A DNA stretch of 64,000 bases from an uncultured Sphingomonadaceae bacterium. GTDB taxonomy: Bacteria > Pseudomonadota > Alphaproteobacteria > Sphingomonadales > Sphingomonadaceae. A program made the position numbers and the translations under genes. The notes under the pieces were generated by a model. That model searched no databases. It was not told the origin of the DNA and saw nothing but the letters and a program-made list of their open reading frames with translations. Below are positions 9,637 through 18,824 of this stretch, one piece after another. Within the stretch, counting starts at the first letter, position 1. Each line of letters opens with the position of its first letter. The stretch lies in NCBI GenBank assembly GCA_947499975.1, contig CANMQE010000002.1, forward strand, positions 372,001 to 436,000. The letters run 5' to 3'.

Positions 9637-10046
9637 GCAATCGCTTCACCCTGAAGTTCACCGCGCTGCCGGAGCATATCGATGCCAACGGGCACGTGAA
9701 CAACACCGTCTGGGCGCGCTGGATGGAGGAACTGTCCGTCGCCCATTGGGAGGCAGACGCGCTGCCCCGGCACCGCGATGCCTATGTCTGGGTCGTGACG
9801 CGGCACGAGATCGATTATCGCGGAAACGTGACGCAAGGCGCGCAGGTGACGGGCGAGACGATCATCAAGGATGGGCCACGCGGCGCGCGTTTTGATCGGC
9901 ATTATGAGTTTCGCAATGCGGAAGGTAAAGTGCTGGTGCGCGCAAAATCGACCTGGGCGATGGTGGACAAGGACAGCGCGAAACTGATGCGCGTGCCGGC
10001 AGAGGTGGCCGCACCGTTCCTGCCGCCGGATGACGGCGCGGCCTAG
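9633..10046 (+). CDS. Acyl-CoA thioesterase, hot-dog fold (4HBT)
   Basis: A 137-residue single-domain hot-dog protein of the 4-hydroxybenzoyl-CoA thioesterase type. The segment HIDANGHVNNTVWARWMEE holds the catalytic Asp and the NxH/N pattern typical of the family, followed by the strand HEIDYRGNVTQGAQV. GTG at 9633 is chosen: its codon overlaps the TGA of the oligopeptidase gene (GTGA), which implies translational coupling. Substrate is unknown. At its 3' end the stop shares a CTAG with the stop of the convergent diguanylate cyclase gene. Confidence 0.88.
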   Translation: MSNRFTLKFTALPEHIDANGHVNNTVWARWMEELSVAHWEADALPRHRDAYVWVVTRHEIDYRGNVTQGAQVTGETIIKDGPRGARFDRHYEFRNAEGKVLVRAKSTWAMVDKDSAKLMRVPAEVAAPFLPPDDGAA

Positions 10047-11776
10047 GCCGCCACGCGCCTTGTCCGCTGCTTCCTGGCGCGAAACACCTGCAGCCGCTCT
10101 GAGATAGTCCGGTCACGCCCGGCGGCCTTTGCTTCATACAGCAGCCTGTCCGCCCGCGCATACAGCGCCTCGAAGGAAGGATCCGCCAGCGCATCGTGCG
10201 GCGCTTCCACGATGCCCATGCTTCCCGTTACGCGCACGGTTTCGGGGAAGGCCTCGTCCACGCAATCGCTGATCGCGAGGCGGCGGTTTTCGGCCCGTTC
10301 GAAAGAATGCTCCCCACGCAGCAGCAGTACGAACTCCTCCCCGCCCATGCGGAAGGCAAGCGAATCGCCGCTGCCCGATTGCAATGCCGTGGCCACGCAT
10401 TGCAGCACCCTGTCGCCCGCGGTGTGGCCCCACCTGTCGTTCACGCGCTTGAAATGGTCGAGATCGATCACTGCGAAGGTGGTGAAGCCCTGCGCGCGCA
10501 GAAGGGCAAAGCGTGCCTCCAGAGCGCGGCGGTTCAGCAGGCCGGTCAGCGCATCGCGCTCGCTCAATTCTTCCAGCGCGCGGGCCTGGCTACGGGCGAG
10601 ATCCCGCTCCCGCTTGATGATCATGAAGCGATCGGCAACGGCGAAGGAGGTCACGATCACTTCGAAAGCGAGGGCGAAGTTCTGCAGCCAGAAGCTGTCG
10701 ATAATGGTGCCGGGGGCAAAAAGGCCGATAGCCACGCGCATGATGCCGATTGCCAGCAGGGGTAGATGGGCGATGATGACGAAGCGGATCGCCCGGCTGC
10801 CCCCTCGCAGCGCTCGGGCAAGAACGATTGCCAACCCCACGAGATACAGCACGTAGCCGCCGTAATAGAACGTGCCGGTCACAGCGCCCAGAAACGGCAG
10901 GGCGAAGCTGGCGAAAAGACCCAGCCCGACGGTCAGGCCCGCCATCGCCCAGAGCAATCGCTTGTGAAACGGCGCGAAGATACCGCGCTCCACGAAGCTC
11001 AGGATAAAAAGGCTGCTGGCGGCGATCATGAAGTCGAAGGAAAGGATGGAAAGCACGCGCTGGTTGGCAAGCGTCAGGTCCGTCATCAGCAGCATGAGGC
11101 CAGAGAACGTCGCGGTCGTCACCACTGCCAATCCGCAGAAGGCGGCGTGATAAAGCGGGAAATGCGCGCCCAGGGTTCGGTAAAATCCGAAATCGAAGAA
11201 TATCGGGGCCAGCAGCAGCCCGCACAGCATGGCGATCAGCAATTGCTCGTATCCGGCAATATATTCGATGGGCGAACCGGCAACGGGCTCGGCTTGCAGG
11301 AACGGCTGGAAGGAAGAAGCGCCCTTCACGATCACGGCAATCGCTGCGGGCCGGGCATCGAGTTCGGGAAGGGCAATCGCGGCTTCCATCAGATTGCGGC
11401 CCGGCAACAGATCATCGCGGCCCAGCATGCGGCTGGCGGCGTTGCCATCGGGTGCAATGGAGATGATTTCCACGCTCTCGAAATGTACCCGCCTCAGCTT
11501 GAGATGGTCGGGCGCGGTCGCATCTTCCGGCCAATTGCCCAGGTCTATACGGATTGCGCCGCGCGGTTGTGGTTCGACAGTGCCCTCGCCGCAATTCCAC
11601 CGTTCGGGATGGCGGGCCAGTTCGGCGTAAGACGCCGTTCCCCCGGCCGCGATCTGGCAGACCGAACCGGGCGCGAAGCCGCTTGTCACGACCTGCGCCA
11701 TTGCCGGGGGGCTGACGCCCGCAAGCGCCATCACCCCGACGATTACCACCAGTATGCGGGCGAGGATCCAATCCAT
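10043..11776 (-). CDS. Membrane diguanylate cyclase with 7TMR-DISM sensor
   Basis: A 577-residue protein predicted to make cyclic di-GMP. It has a signal peptide (about 1-27), a periplasmic domain of about 150 residues of the DISMED2 type, seven TM segments (about 185-380), a short coiled linker and a GGDEF domain with the active-site loop GGEEF at 478-482 and the upstream nucleotide-binding SERDALTGLLNRRA. The inhibitory I-site (RxxD five residues before the loop) reads GSGD here, so Arg is missing and product inhibition is probably lost. AT-rich sequence of about 75 bp precedes its ATG, likely its promoter. Confidence 0.92.
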   Translation of the reverse strand: MDWILARILVVIVGVMALAGVSPPAMAQVVTSGFAPGSVCQIAAGGTASYAELARHPERWNCGEGTVEPQPRGAIRIDLGNWPEDATAPDHLKLRRVHFESVEIISIAPDGNAASRMLGRDDLLPGRNLMEAAIALPELDARPAAIAVIVKGASSFQPFLQAEPVAGSPIEYIAGYEQLLIAMLCGLLLAPIFFDFGFYRTLGAHFPLYHAAFCGLAVVTTATFSGLMLLMTDLTLANQRVLSILSFDFMIAASSLFILSFVERGIFAPFHKRLLWAMAGLTVGLGLFASFALPFLGAVTGTFYYGGYVLYLVGLAIVLARALRGGSRAIRFVIIAHLPLLAIGIMRVAIGLFAPGTIIDSFWLQNFALAFEVIVTSFAVADRFMIIKRERDLARSQARALEELSERDALTGLLNRRALEARFALLRAQGFTTFAVIDLDHFKRVNDRWGHTAGDRVLQCVATALQSGSGDSLAFRMGGEEFVLLLRGEHSFERAENRRLAISDCVDEAFPETVRVTGSMGIVEAPHDALADPSFEALYARADRLLYEAKAAGRDRTISERLQVFRARKQRTRRVAA

Positions 11777-11851
11777 GCCTGCAAAAGTAAGCGCCGGCCT
11801 TTTAAATAGAATTAAGGGCCGAAATAAAATAAACTAAAGTAACTTAGGCGC

Positions 11852-12970
11852 TTAGGAAGCGATCGCTTCTTTAGTGGACAGCAAATCGTAACCAAGTTCG
11901 CTGGCCACGGCAGGATAAGTGACTTTGCCGGCGTGCACATTCAGGCCCTCTGCCAGGTGCGGATCGCGCCGCATGGCTTCCTTCCACCCAAGGTTGGCGA
12001 TGCGAATGGCATGGGGCAGGGTGACGTTGTTGAGCGCATAGGTGCTGGTGCGGCTGACCGCGCCGGGCATGTTGGCCACGCAATAATGTACCACGTCATC
12101 CACTACATAGGTGGGGTGGTCGTGCGTGGTGGGCTTGCTGGTTTCGAAACAGCCGCCCTGATCGATGGCGACATCCACCAAGACAGCGCCCGGCTTCATC
12201 GTCTTCAGCATCGCACGGTCAACCAGCTTGGGCGCTGCGGCACCGGGCACCAGGACGGCGCCCACCACCATGTCCGCTTCGGCCACGGCTTCTTCCATAT
12301 TGGCCTTGCTGGCAAAGCGCGTGCTGGCGCGTGCTTCGAAATGGGTGCCCACCTTTTCCAGCACCTCGGGGTTGAGATCCATGATCACGGTATCCGCGCC
12401 AAGTCCTGCGGACATCTGCGCGGCGTTGAAGCCGACCACGCCGCCGCCGATGATTACCACCTTGCCGGGCAGCACACCCGGAACGCCGCCCAGCAGCACG
12501 CCGCGTCCGCCGTGGACCTTTTCCAGCGCGTTGGCACCGGCCTGGATGCTCATCCGGCCCGCCACCTGGCTCATCGGTTTCAGCAGCGGCAATCCGCCGC
12601 GCGGGCCTGTTACCGTTTCATAGGCGATCGCGGTACAGCCGGATTTCACCAGTCCTTCCGTCTGCGCGGCGTCGGGGGCAAGGTGGAGATAGGTGTAGAG
12701 GATCTGGCCCTCGCGCAGCCGGGCGATTTCCTCGGGCTGCGGCTCCTTCACCTTCACGATCATCTCGCATTCGGCGAAGATGTCTTCCACCTTGTCGATC
12801 ACTTTCGCGCCGCAGGCGGTGTACTGGTCGTCATACGCGCCGATGCCGTGACCGGCGCCGGTCTCCACCCATACCTCGTGACCGTTGGCGACCAGTTCCT
12901 TGGCGCTTTCCGGCGTCAGGCCGACGCGGTATTCGCGGTTCTTGATCTCTCGCGGGCAGCCGATACGCAT
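11852..12970 (-). CDS. ald: Alanine dehydrogenase
   Basis: A 372-residue cytoplasmic enzyme that interconverts L-alanine with pyruvate and ammonia using NAD. The full family length is present, starting MRIGCPREIK. Substrate and catalytic residues K75 (IVKVKEPQ) and H96 (TYLHLAPD) are at their canonical positions. The Rossmann motif GGGVVGFNAAQ and the NAD-binding Asp in VIMDLNPEV follow. No Lrp-type regulator gene is adjacent, unlike in many proteobacteria; both neighbours are transcribed in the same direction but separated by 70-75 bp. Confidence 0.97.
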   Translation of the reverse strand: MRIGCPREIKNREYRVGLTPESAKELVANGHEVWVETGAGHGIGAYDDQYTACGAKVIDKVEDIFAECEMIVKVKEPQPEEIARLREGQILYTYLHLAPDAAQTEGLVKSGCTAIAYETVTGPRGGLPLLKPMSQVAGRMSIQAGANALEKVHGGRGVLLGGVPGVLPGKVVIIGGGVVGFNAAQMSAGLGADTVIMDLNPEVLEKVGTHFEARASTRFASKANMEEAVAEADMVVGAVLVPGAAAPKLVDRAMLKTMKPGAVLVDVAIDQGGCFETSKPTTHDHPTYVVDDVVHYCVANMPGAVSRTSTYALNNVTLPHAIRIANLGWKEAMRRDPHLAEGLNVHAGKVTYPAVASELGYDLLSTKEAIAS

Positions 12971-13038
12971 GGTGAAAACTCCGGATTAGCTGGGGGATAT
13001 GTCGATGCCGTTACAGGTGAAACCGGTTCATCGCAATG

Positions 13039-14307
13039 CTATTCCGGCGCGAACAGGCCGAGATCGATGCTTTCGCCGACAGCCCGCAGCCCGGCATCGG
13101 AGCCGTGCAGGAAATCGCCCATGTGATAGCCATCGCGCATGGTCTGCGGATCGTCGGGATCGGCAAAGGCGGTGTCGAGCCGCACGACGGCATCGAACTC
13201 GCCCGAGTTCACGATCCAGTCGTTGATGGTCTGCCGCGCGGCCTCACCTTCCTCGGTCCAGTACATCGCACCCTTGTATGGGCCGATGGGCGATCCGATC
13301 ACGGCGATGCCCTCGTCATGCGCGCGGGCGATAATCTGGCGGAAACCGGCGATCATCTGCTGGGCATCGATATCGGGCTGATCGAGCTGCAAGCCGCCCA
13401 GCGGTCCTTCGCCCGGATTGTCGAAAGCGCCGCCAAACCTGTTGCTGATGTCGTTCACGCCGACGAACACGATCATGTGCGTGACGTTGGGCAGGCTGAA
13501 CACGTCCTCGTCCAGCCGTGCCAGCGCGCTTTCGCCCATTCCGGGGCTGAGCACGCGATTGCCGCTGATCCCGGCGTTGGCCACGGCGTATTCCAGGCCC
13601 GCCTCGTCCAGCCGCTCTGCCAGCACATCGGGCCAGCGATTGTCCTCGCCGGGGGTGGAGCCGACGCCATCGGTAATGGAATCGCCATAGGTGACGATGG
13701 TGCCCAGAGCATCGCCCGAATCCACTTCTACCACGGAAAGGAACGCGCGGTTCATGGCGGTGGATGCAGGCTGCCAGTCCTTGCCCACGTGATTGCCGGG
13801 TGCCGATACGGCCAGCGTATCCAGACCGGTGAGGTGGCAGGTGCACGGGCCGGTCGGCTCCGGCAGGTAGAGCTCCACTTTCACCTTGTCGAAATCGCCC
13901 GTCGTCAGGTCCACCGTATCTGTCTCGAACGGTGCGCCGCGCGGCACAATCGCACTGGCTTCCCCGCCGAATGTCAACGCGCGGCTGGTGCCTTCCACTT
14001 CGGCCCCACCTGCGTCCAGCAGTACGATGCGCGCCTGCCCGATATTGAGTGGACGATCCCCATAGCGATTGGTGAAGCGGACGCGCAGCCGTTCGCCGCC
14101 CTCCGAAAGGCGCAATACCTGGCTGATCGTCACGTCATCATATTCGGCGCCTGCAAACATGCCTTCGGTAGCGAGCGGGGCATGCGGCGATGCAGTCCAG
14201 CTGGCCACCCAGTTATCCTGCGCGGCGGCCGGGCCATCCTGCGCAATGGCTGGCGAGGAGAGGGCGAGAGCGGCGGCGGATAGGGCGAGGCGAAATTCGA
14301 TCGGCAT
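13039..14307 (-). CDS. Secreted SGNH/GDSL-family hydrolase
   Basis: A 422-residue exported esterase-like protein. A signal peptide ends near SPAIAQ (about residue 22). The N-terminal 180 residues form a beta-rich region, followed by an SGNH domain: block I VTYGDSITDGVG (nucleophile Ser), Gly in NAGISGNR, Asn in VFVGVNDISN, and the C-terminal Asp/His block DGYHMGDFLHG. This architecture resembles GDSL esterases acting on polysaccharide or other carbohydrate esters, but the substrate cannot be told. The gene stands 68 bp from ald and 73 bp from the ATPase gene on the same strand. Confidence 0.88.
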   Translation of the reverse strand: MPIEFRLALSAAALALSSPAIAQDGPAAAQDNWVASWTASPHAPLATEGMFAGAEYDDVTISQVLRLSEGGERLRVRFTNRYGDRPLNIGQARIVLLDAGGAEVEGTSRALTFGGEASAIVPRGAPFETDTVDLTTGDFDKVKVELYLPEPTGPCTCHLTGLDTLAVSAPGNHVGKDWQPASTAMNRAFLSVVEVDSGDALGTIVTYGDSITDGVGSTPGEDNRWPDVLAERLDEAGLEYAVANAGISGNRVLSPGMGESALARLDEDVFSLPNVTHMIVFVGVNDISNRFGGAFDNPGEGPLGGLQLDQPDIDAQQMIAGFRQIIARAHDEGIAVIGSPIGPYKGAMYWTEEGEAARQTINDWIVNSGEFDAVVRLDTAFADPDDPQTMRDGYHMGDFLHGSDAGLRAVGESIDLGLFAPE

Positions 14308-14380
14308 GGCATTCCTCGTGAAGCTGCGCAGGTTTGCGTCAGTGGAAAGCTTAGCCGGTAAAGCGAGGGGGGCAAGCGCC

Positions 14381-15826
14381 TCAGGCCATCACGTCCTCGA
14401 TGCCCGGCACGGTGATAGTACGTTCGCCGCCGAAATCTTCGTGAACGGAGATCAGGCCGGTCTTCTCCAGATGCTCCAGCAGGCGGCGGATGCGACCGGG
14501 TGACGCGGTGCCATATACGCGGGCGAGATGATCCTCGTCCGGCGTGCCGTGGCCGCGCGCGGCGGAAACCACGATGGCAAGGTAGGGCGCCAGCACATCG
14601 TCGGCGACACCTTGCGCCATTTCTTCCACCCGTTCGCGCTGTCCTTCTTCCAGCATGCCGACACCGGCGCTGGCAAAGGCGAACATTCGGCGAAAGGTGG
14701 GCATGTCGATATGGGCGCTTGCCACACCCTGCTGGCGGCAGCGGGTGGCAAAATCGCGGAAGGATGTAGCGATCGGGCGGAAGGTTGCGCCTTCCTCTGC
14801 CGCCATGTCGGCCAGTACGCTGTCGACATCGCCCGCCGTGCTTTCGGCGGAGAGGGTCTCGTCCGGCTCCGCTCTGGCGGCCATGCTCTGCGCCAGTTCC
14901 TCCACCGGCGGCGGCGCGGGCGGCGGGGGTGGGGGCGGCTGGTGAACCTTTTCCGCTGCTTCCTCCGCCAGATCGGCGTGCAGCAATTCGCCCATCGCGA
15001 CGGCGTCCGCCTGGGGCAGGGGGGTGAGCGCGGCAGAACCGTTCTTCCCGCCTGATTTCACCTCCCCGATATGCACCGCCACCGGGCGCCGGCTGACGGC
15101 AGGGCCAAGGCCCAGGAAATGGCCGCGTTGCAGATCGCGGATACGCTCCGCCTGCTTGCGGTCCATGCCGAGCAGGTCTGCCGCGCGCTGCATGTCGATA
15201 TCGAGGAAAGTGCGCCCCATCAGGAAATTGCTGGCTTCTGCCGCCACGTTCTTCGCCAGCTTGGCCAGGCGCTGCGTGGCGACGATGCCGGCAAGGCCGC
15301 GCTTGCGGCCCCGGCACATCAGGTTCGTCATGGCGGTCAGCGTCAGACGGCGGGTGTCCTCCGCCATTTCACCCGCGGCGGCGGGTGCGAACATCTGCGC
15401 TTCGTCCACCACCACGAGGGCGGGAAACCAGTGTTCGCGCGGGGCATCGAACAATGCGGTGAGGAACTGCGCGGCGCAGCGGATCTGCTGCTCCACCTCC
15501 AGGTCCTCCAGCGCCAGCACCACCGATGCGCGGTGCTGGCGAATGCGACCCGCCAGCGCCTCTATCTCGCGCGAGGAATAGCTGGCGCCTTCCACCACCA
15601 CGTGATCGAAATGGTCGGCCAGGCTGACGAAATCGCCTTCAGGGTCGATGATGACCTGCTGCACCATTCCGGCGCTCTGTTCCAGCAGGCGGCGCAGCAG
15701 GTGCGATTTGCCGCTGCCGGAATTGCCCTGCACCAGCAGGCGGGTGGCGAGCAATTCCTCCACGTCCACCTGCACGGGGGTGCCGTGCGCGTCCTTGCCG
15801 ATGTCGATGTGCGCTTTCACATCCAA
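14381..15826 (-). CDS. HerA-type ATPase (DUF87) with polyproline linker
   Basis: A 481-residue cytoplasmic P-loop ATPase of the HerA/DUF87 group. Walker A is GNSGSGKS (34-41) after a short beta-barrel-like N terminus; Walker B is ALVVVDEAQMFAP. An arginine-rich RGRKRGLAGIVATQR segment follows, as in HerA-type translocases. The C-terminal half is different from DUF853: it contains a run of seven prolines broken by Ala (about residues 297-308), an acidic linker, and a winged-helix-like end (GRIRRLLEHLEKTGLISV). No NurA nuclease gene is adjacent. The role is unknown; DNA handling is only inferred from the fold. It is divergent from the tannase-family gene (107 bp between starts). Confidence 0.82.
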   Translation of the reverse strand: MDVKAHIDIGKDAHGTPVQVDVEELLATRLLVQGNSGSGKSHLLRRLLEQSAGMVQQVIIDPEGDFVSLADHFDHVVVEGASYSSREIEALAGRIRQHRASVVLALEDLEVEQQIRCAAQFLTALFDAPREHWFPALVVVDEAQMFAPAAAGEMAEDTRRLTLTAMTNLMCRGRKRGLAGIVATQRLAKLAKNVAAEASNFLMGRTFLDIDMQRAADLLGMDRKQAERIRDLQRGHFLGLGPAVSRRPVAVHIGEVKSGGKNGSAALTPLPQADAVAMGELLHADLAEEAAEKVHQPPPPPPPAPPPVEELAQSMAARAEPDETLSAESTAGDVDSVLADMAAEEGATFRPIATSFRDFATRCRQQGVASAHIDMPTFRRMFAFASAGVGMLEEGQRERVEEMAQGVADDVLAPYLAIVVSAARGHGTPDEDHLARVYGTASPGRIRRLLEHLEKTGLISVHEDFGGERTITVPGIEDVMA

Positions 15827-15933
15827 AGGGATAGGGACCGGGGACGATTCGGCCTAGGCATGAATAGCGGTTTATCCAGCGATTGTTTGGGGGTAGCCTA
15901 GCCTCAAGATTGGGAAAGAGGGGAATTCGAACG

Positions 15934-17490
15934 ATGCGCATGTCAGTTCTTGCCGGTGCGGGCATTGCCGCGCTTGCTGCCGCCATGCCTGCAGCCTCGC
16001 AGGATGCGGGTGCCGACCAGGCGGCGAAATGCAACGCTTTCGCCCAGCAGGTGGCGGGCGTGGACGGGGTCAGCGAGGCAAGCGCGGTTTTCATGGAAGC
16101 GGGCACGCTGCCCGGCCAGTTCGGCCAGCCTGACATCGCGCTGCCGGCCCATTGCAAGGTGGGCGGCGTTATCAATCGGCGGCAGGGTTTTGGCGGCGTG
16201 GAATACGGCATCGGTTTCGAGGTTCGCCTGCCAGCCGAATGGAACGGCCGTTTCCTGTTGCAGGGCGGCGGCGGCCTCAACGGCAGTGTGAACCCGGCCA
16301 TCGGGCCCGTCGCGGCGGCGCGCACCCCCGCGCTTGCAAGGGGTTTTGCCGTCGCCAGCCACGACAGCGGGCACAAGGGCGCCGTGTTCGATGCCGGTTT
16401 CTATGCAGACCAGCGCGCGGCACTGGATTTCGCCGAAAGCTCCGTGCCGGCTGTCACCCGCACGGCCCGTATGCTCACCGCGATGTTCTATGGCACGCAG
16501 CCGCACCATTCCTACATGACGGGCTGTTCCACCGGTGGGCGGGAGGGGATGCTGGCGAGCCAGCGCTACCCCGAACTCTTCGATGGCATCGTGATCGGCG
16601 CGCCCGCCATGCGGCCCGGCCATTCCAATTTGGCGATCGAACATGCGCAGGTCCTGCTCAACGCGACCCAGCCGGAAGGGGAAACCGGCATTGCCAGCCT
16701 GTCGCCCGCCGAACTCACCGTGATCAGCCGCGAAGTGGTGCGCCAGTGCGATGCACGCGATGGCAGCGCAGATGGCATCATCGCGAATGTGGAGGCGTGC
16801 CGCACGTTCGATACCGCACCGCTCGTGTGCGAGGCGGGCGAGAACGAGGGCTGCCTCGCGCCGGATCGGGCAGAAGCGGTGCGGCTTGCCATGGCTTCCC
16901 CGCGCGAAAGCAACGGCCGACCGGTCTATGTGCCCTATCCGTGGGATACCGGCATCACCGCTTCGGGGCCGGGCCTGCCCGGTTTCCTTCCCGTGGGACA
17001 GGGGGGGCCGCTGGGGCCGCCCAGCGCGGCGCAAACGTTGAATGTCGACCAGCGCATCCACGATATTCGCTGGGATGCGACCGGGCGACTGACCGACACG
17101 GCATTCTGGACCAACCTTTCCACCTATCTTGGCAAAGGCTCCAAGCTGATGTTCTTCCACGGCGTATCCGACCCGTGGTTCTCCGCTTTCGACACGTGGG
17201 ACTATTTCCAGCGCGCCCGCGAAACGAATGGCGGCGAAGCGTGGGACGATGCCGCGCGCTTCTACATGGTGCCGGGAATGGGCCACTGCGCGGGCGGCAA
17301 TGCCTTCGACAGCTTCGATCTGCTCGGCCCTCTGGTGGATTGGGTGGAGAGGGACGAGGCACCCGCCTCCATCGTTGCCAGCCGGAGGGATAGCGACGCG
17401 CAGATGCCGCTGTGTCCGCACCCGTCATACGCCCACTACACCGGTGGCGATGCCGGCAGCGTGGGAAGCTACGAATGCCGGATGCCATAG
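15934..17490 (+). CDS. Tannase / feruloyl esterase family protein
   Basis: A 518-residue secreted alpha/beta hydrolase that should cleave aromatic (galloyl or feruloyl) esters. A signal peptide covers about residues 1-23 (ending PAASQ). The tannase CS-D-HC pattern is readable: nucleophile Ser preceded by Cys in TGCSTGGREG, Asp in GVSDPWFSAFD, and His followed by Cys in GMGHCAGG; the two Cys are expected to form the family's disulfide. Several further Cys pairs lie in the lid insertion. ATG at 15934 is chosen since it begins the signal peptide and AGAGGGG lies about 10 nt upstream. Confidence 0.9.
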   Translation: MRMSVLAGAGIAALAAAMPAASQDAGADQAAKCNAFAQQVAGVDGVSEASAVFMEAGTLPGQFGQPDIALPAHCKVGGVINRRQGFGGVEYGIGFEVRLPAEWNGRFLLQGGGGLNGSVNPAIGPVAAARTPALARGFAVASHDSGHKGAVFDAGFYADQRAALDFAESSVPAVTRTARMLTAMFYGTQPHHSYMTGCSTGGREGMLASQRYPELFDGIVIGAPAMRPGHSNLAIEHAQVLLNATQPEGETGIASLSPAELTVISREVVRQCDARDGSADGIIANVEACRTFDTAPLVCEAGENEGCLAPDRAEAVRLAMASPRESNGRPVYVPYPWDTGITASGPGLPGFLPVGQGGPLGPPSAAQTLNVDQRIHDIRWDATGRLTDTAFWTNLSTYLGKGSKLMFFHGVSDPWFSAFDTWDYFQRARETNGGEAWDDAARFYMVPGMGHCAGGNAFDSFDLLGPLVDWVERDEAPASIVASRRDSDAQMPLCPHPSYAHYTGGDAGSVGSYECRMP

Positions 17491-17559
17491 CGGACGGGGG
17501 AGGGGATATTTTCGTCTGACAGCTTGCTCTCGGGCCGACAGTCGGGAATCCCATGCCGC

Positions 17560-18114
17560 ATGGCAATTCTTTCAGACAAGTGGATTCGCGAGCAGGCGCA
17601 GACGAAAGGCATGATAGAGCCCTTCGTCGAAGGCCAGCGGCGCGACGGCTGCATATCCTATGGCCTTTCCTCCTTCGGTTATGACGCGCGCGTTGCGGAC
17701 GAATTCAAGATCTTCACCAATGTGAATTCGGCCATCGTCGATCCCAAGAATTTCGATGGCGACAGCCTGGTGGATCGCAAGACCGATGTATGCGTAATCC
17801 CGCCCAACAGCTTCGCTCTTGCCCGCACGGTGGAATATTTCCGCGTGCCGGAAGATGTGCTGGTGATCTGTCTTGGCAAGAGCACCTATGCGCGCTGCGG
17901 CATCATCGTGAACGTCACCCCCCTGGAGCCGGGGTGGGAAGGGCATGTGACGCTGGAGTTTTCCAACACCACGCCGCTGCCCGCGCGCATCTACGCCAAC
18001 GAGGGCGCATGCCAGTTCCTGTTCCTGCAAGGTAACGAGCGGCCCGATGTCACCTATGCTGACAGGGCCGGCAAATACATGGGCCAGCGCGGAGTGACAC
18101 TGCCACGGCTCTGA
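17560..18114 (+). CDS. dcd: dCTP deaminase
   Basis: A 184-residue cytoplasmic enzyme that deaminates dCTP to dUTP in thymidylate synthesis. Length and sequence fit the proteobacterial family end to end: MAILSDKWI start, [19 protein letters not shown] nucleotide-binding loop, [16 protein letters not shown] with the catalytic Glu (E133), and the C-terminal QRGVTLPRL. The start at 17560 gives exactly the family N terminus; upstream in-frame codons back to 17524 do not resemble it. No strong ribosome binding site is visible. Confidence 0.96.
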   Translation: MAILSDKWIREQAQTKGMIEPFVEGQRRDGCISYGLSSFGYDARVADEFKIFTNVNSAIVDPKNFDGDSLVDRKTDVCVIPPNSFALARTVEYFRVPEDVLVICLGKSTYARCGIIVNVTPLEPGWEGHVTLEFSNTTPLPARIYANEGACQFLFLQGNERPDVTYADRAGKYMGQRGVTLPRL

Positions 18115-18147
18115 ATGCGGTCGTGAAAGGCCGGGAAAGGGAGAGAC

Positions 18148-18744
18148 ATGGCATCGAACGAGGAATTACTGGCCCGGATCGAGGCGCTGGAAGCCCGCGC
18201 CCAAGGTGCCGAGGATTACCGCGACCTCGTGAATCTGCAGGGCGCCTATGGCTATTACGTGGACAAGGGCCTGTGGGACAAGGCGGCCGATCTGTTCGCC
18301 CAAGATGGCACGCTGGAGATCGCCGGACGCGGCGTCTACGTGGGCCAGGACAGGGTTCGCGAATATCTCAAATGCCTGCCGGAATATCAGGACGGCACCA
18401 TTTTCAATCACATGCAGTTGCAACCCGTGCTGCATATCGACAGCCAAGCCGGCACCGCCAAGGGGCGCTGGCGCACGCTGATGATGGTGGGCTTTATCGG
18501 CAGGGAAGGCCGTTGGGGCGAAGCGACCTACGAGAACAGCTATGTGCGCGAGGACGGCAAATGGCGGATCGCCTCGCTGCACGGCATCATCAATTTTTAC
18601 TGCGAATATGACGAGGGCTGGCATCGCGGCGGCGTGCCACTGCTCCGCTCAACCGAGGGGGTGGAGCCTGACAACCCGATAAGCTTCGAATATGAAGCGC
18701 ACCCCACCGCGGTGATCGCGCCGTTCCATTACGACGAAGTCTGA
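18148..18744 (+). CDS. SnoaL-like (NTF2 fold) protein
   Basis: A 198-residue cytoplasmic protein with a single NTF2/SnoaL_4-type cone fold. The N-terminal helix is a short coiled coil (EELLARIEALEARAQG), then RDLVNLQGAYGYYVDKGLWDKAADLFAQDGTLE, the usual opening of ketosteroid-isomerase-like polyketide cyclase or dehydratase relatives. The C-terminal 45 residues (DEGWHRGGVPLLRS onwards) extend past the domain, as in related proteins of aromatic degradation clusters. GGGAGAG lies upstream of the ATG. Function unknown. It ends 29 bp before a strong hairpin. Confidence 0.8.
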   Translation: MASNEELLARIEALEARAQGAEDYRDLVNLQGAYGYYVDKGLWDKAADLFAQDGTLEIAGRGVYVGQDRVREYLKCLPEYQDGTIFNHMQLQPVLHIDSQAGTAKGRWRTLMMVGFIGREGRWGEATYENSYVREDGKWRIASLHGIINFYCEYDEGWHRGGVPLLRSTEGVEPDNPISFEYEAHPTAVIAPFHYDEV

Positions 18745-18772
18745 GAGGCTTTTGCCTGGCGATTCAGAAATA

Positions 18773-18805
18773 GCCTCGGGCGCGTATTCGCTACGCGCCC
18801 GAGGC
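18773..18805. terminator. Bidirectional hairpin terminator
   Basis: A perfect 14-bp stem, GCCTCGGGCGCGTA (18773-18786) with its complement at 18792-18805, closes a TTCGC loop. It sits between the convergent SnoaL-like and TonB receptor genes. The minus-strand exit (TATTTCTG) is a little richer in T than the plus-strand exit. Confidence 0.75.
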
Positions 18806-18824
18806 TTGCGCCAGTCGTTTGCGA

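Noticed and set aside
11856..11869. Perfect palindrome GAAGCGATCGCTTC at the end of ald
   Set aside because: It lies in the last codons of ald (KEAIAS) and has no T-run, so codon choice explains it.
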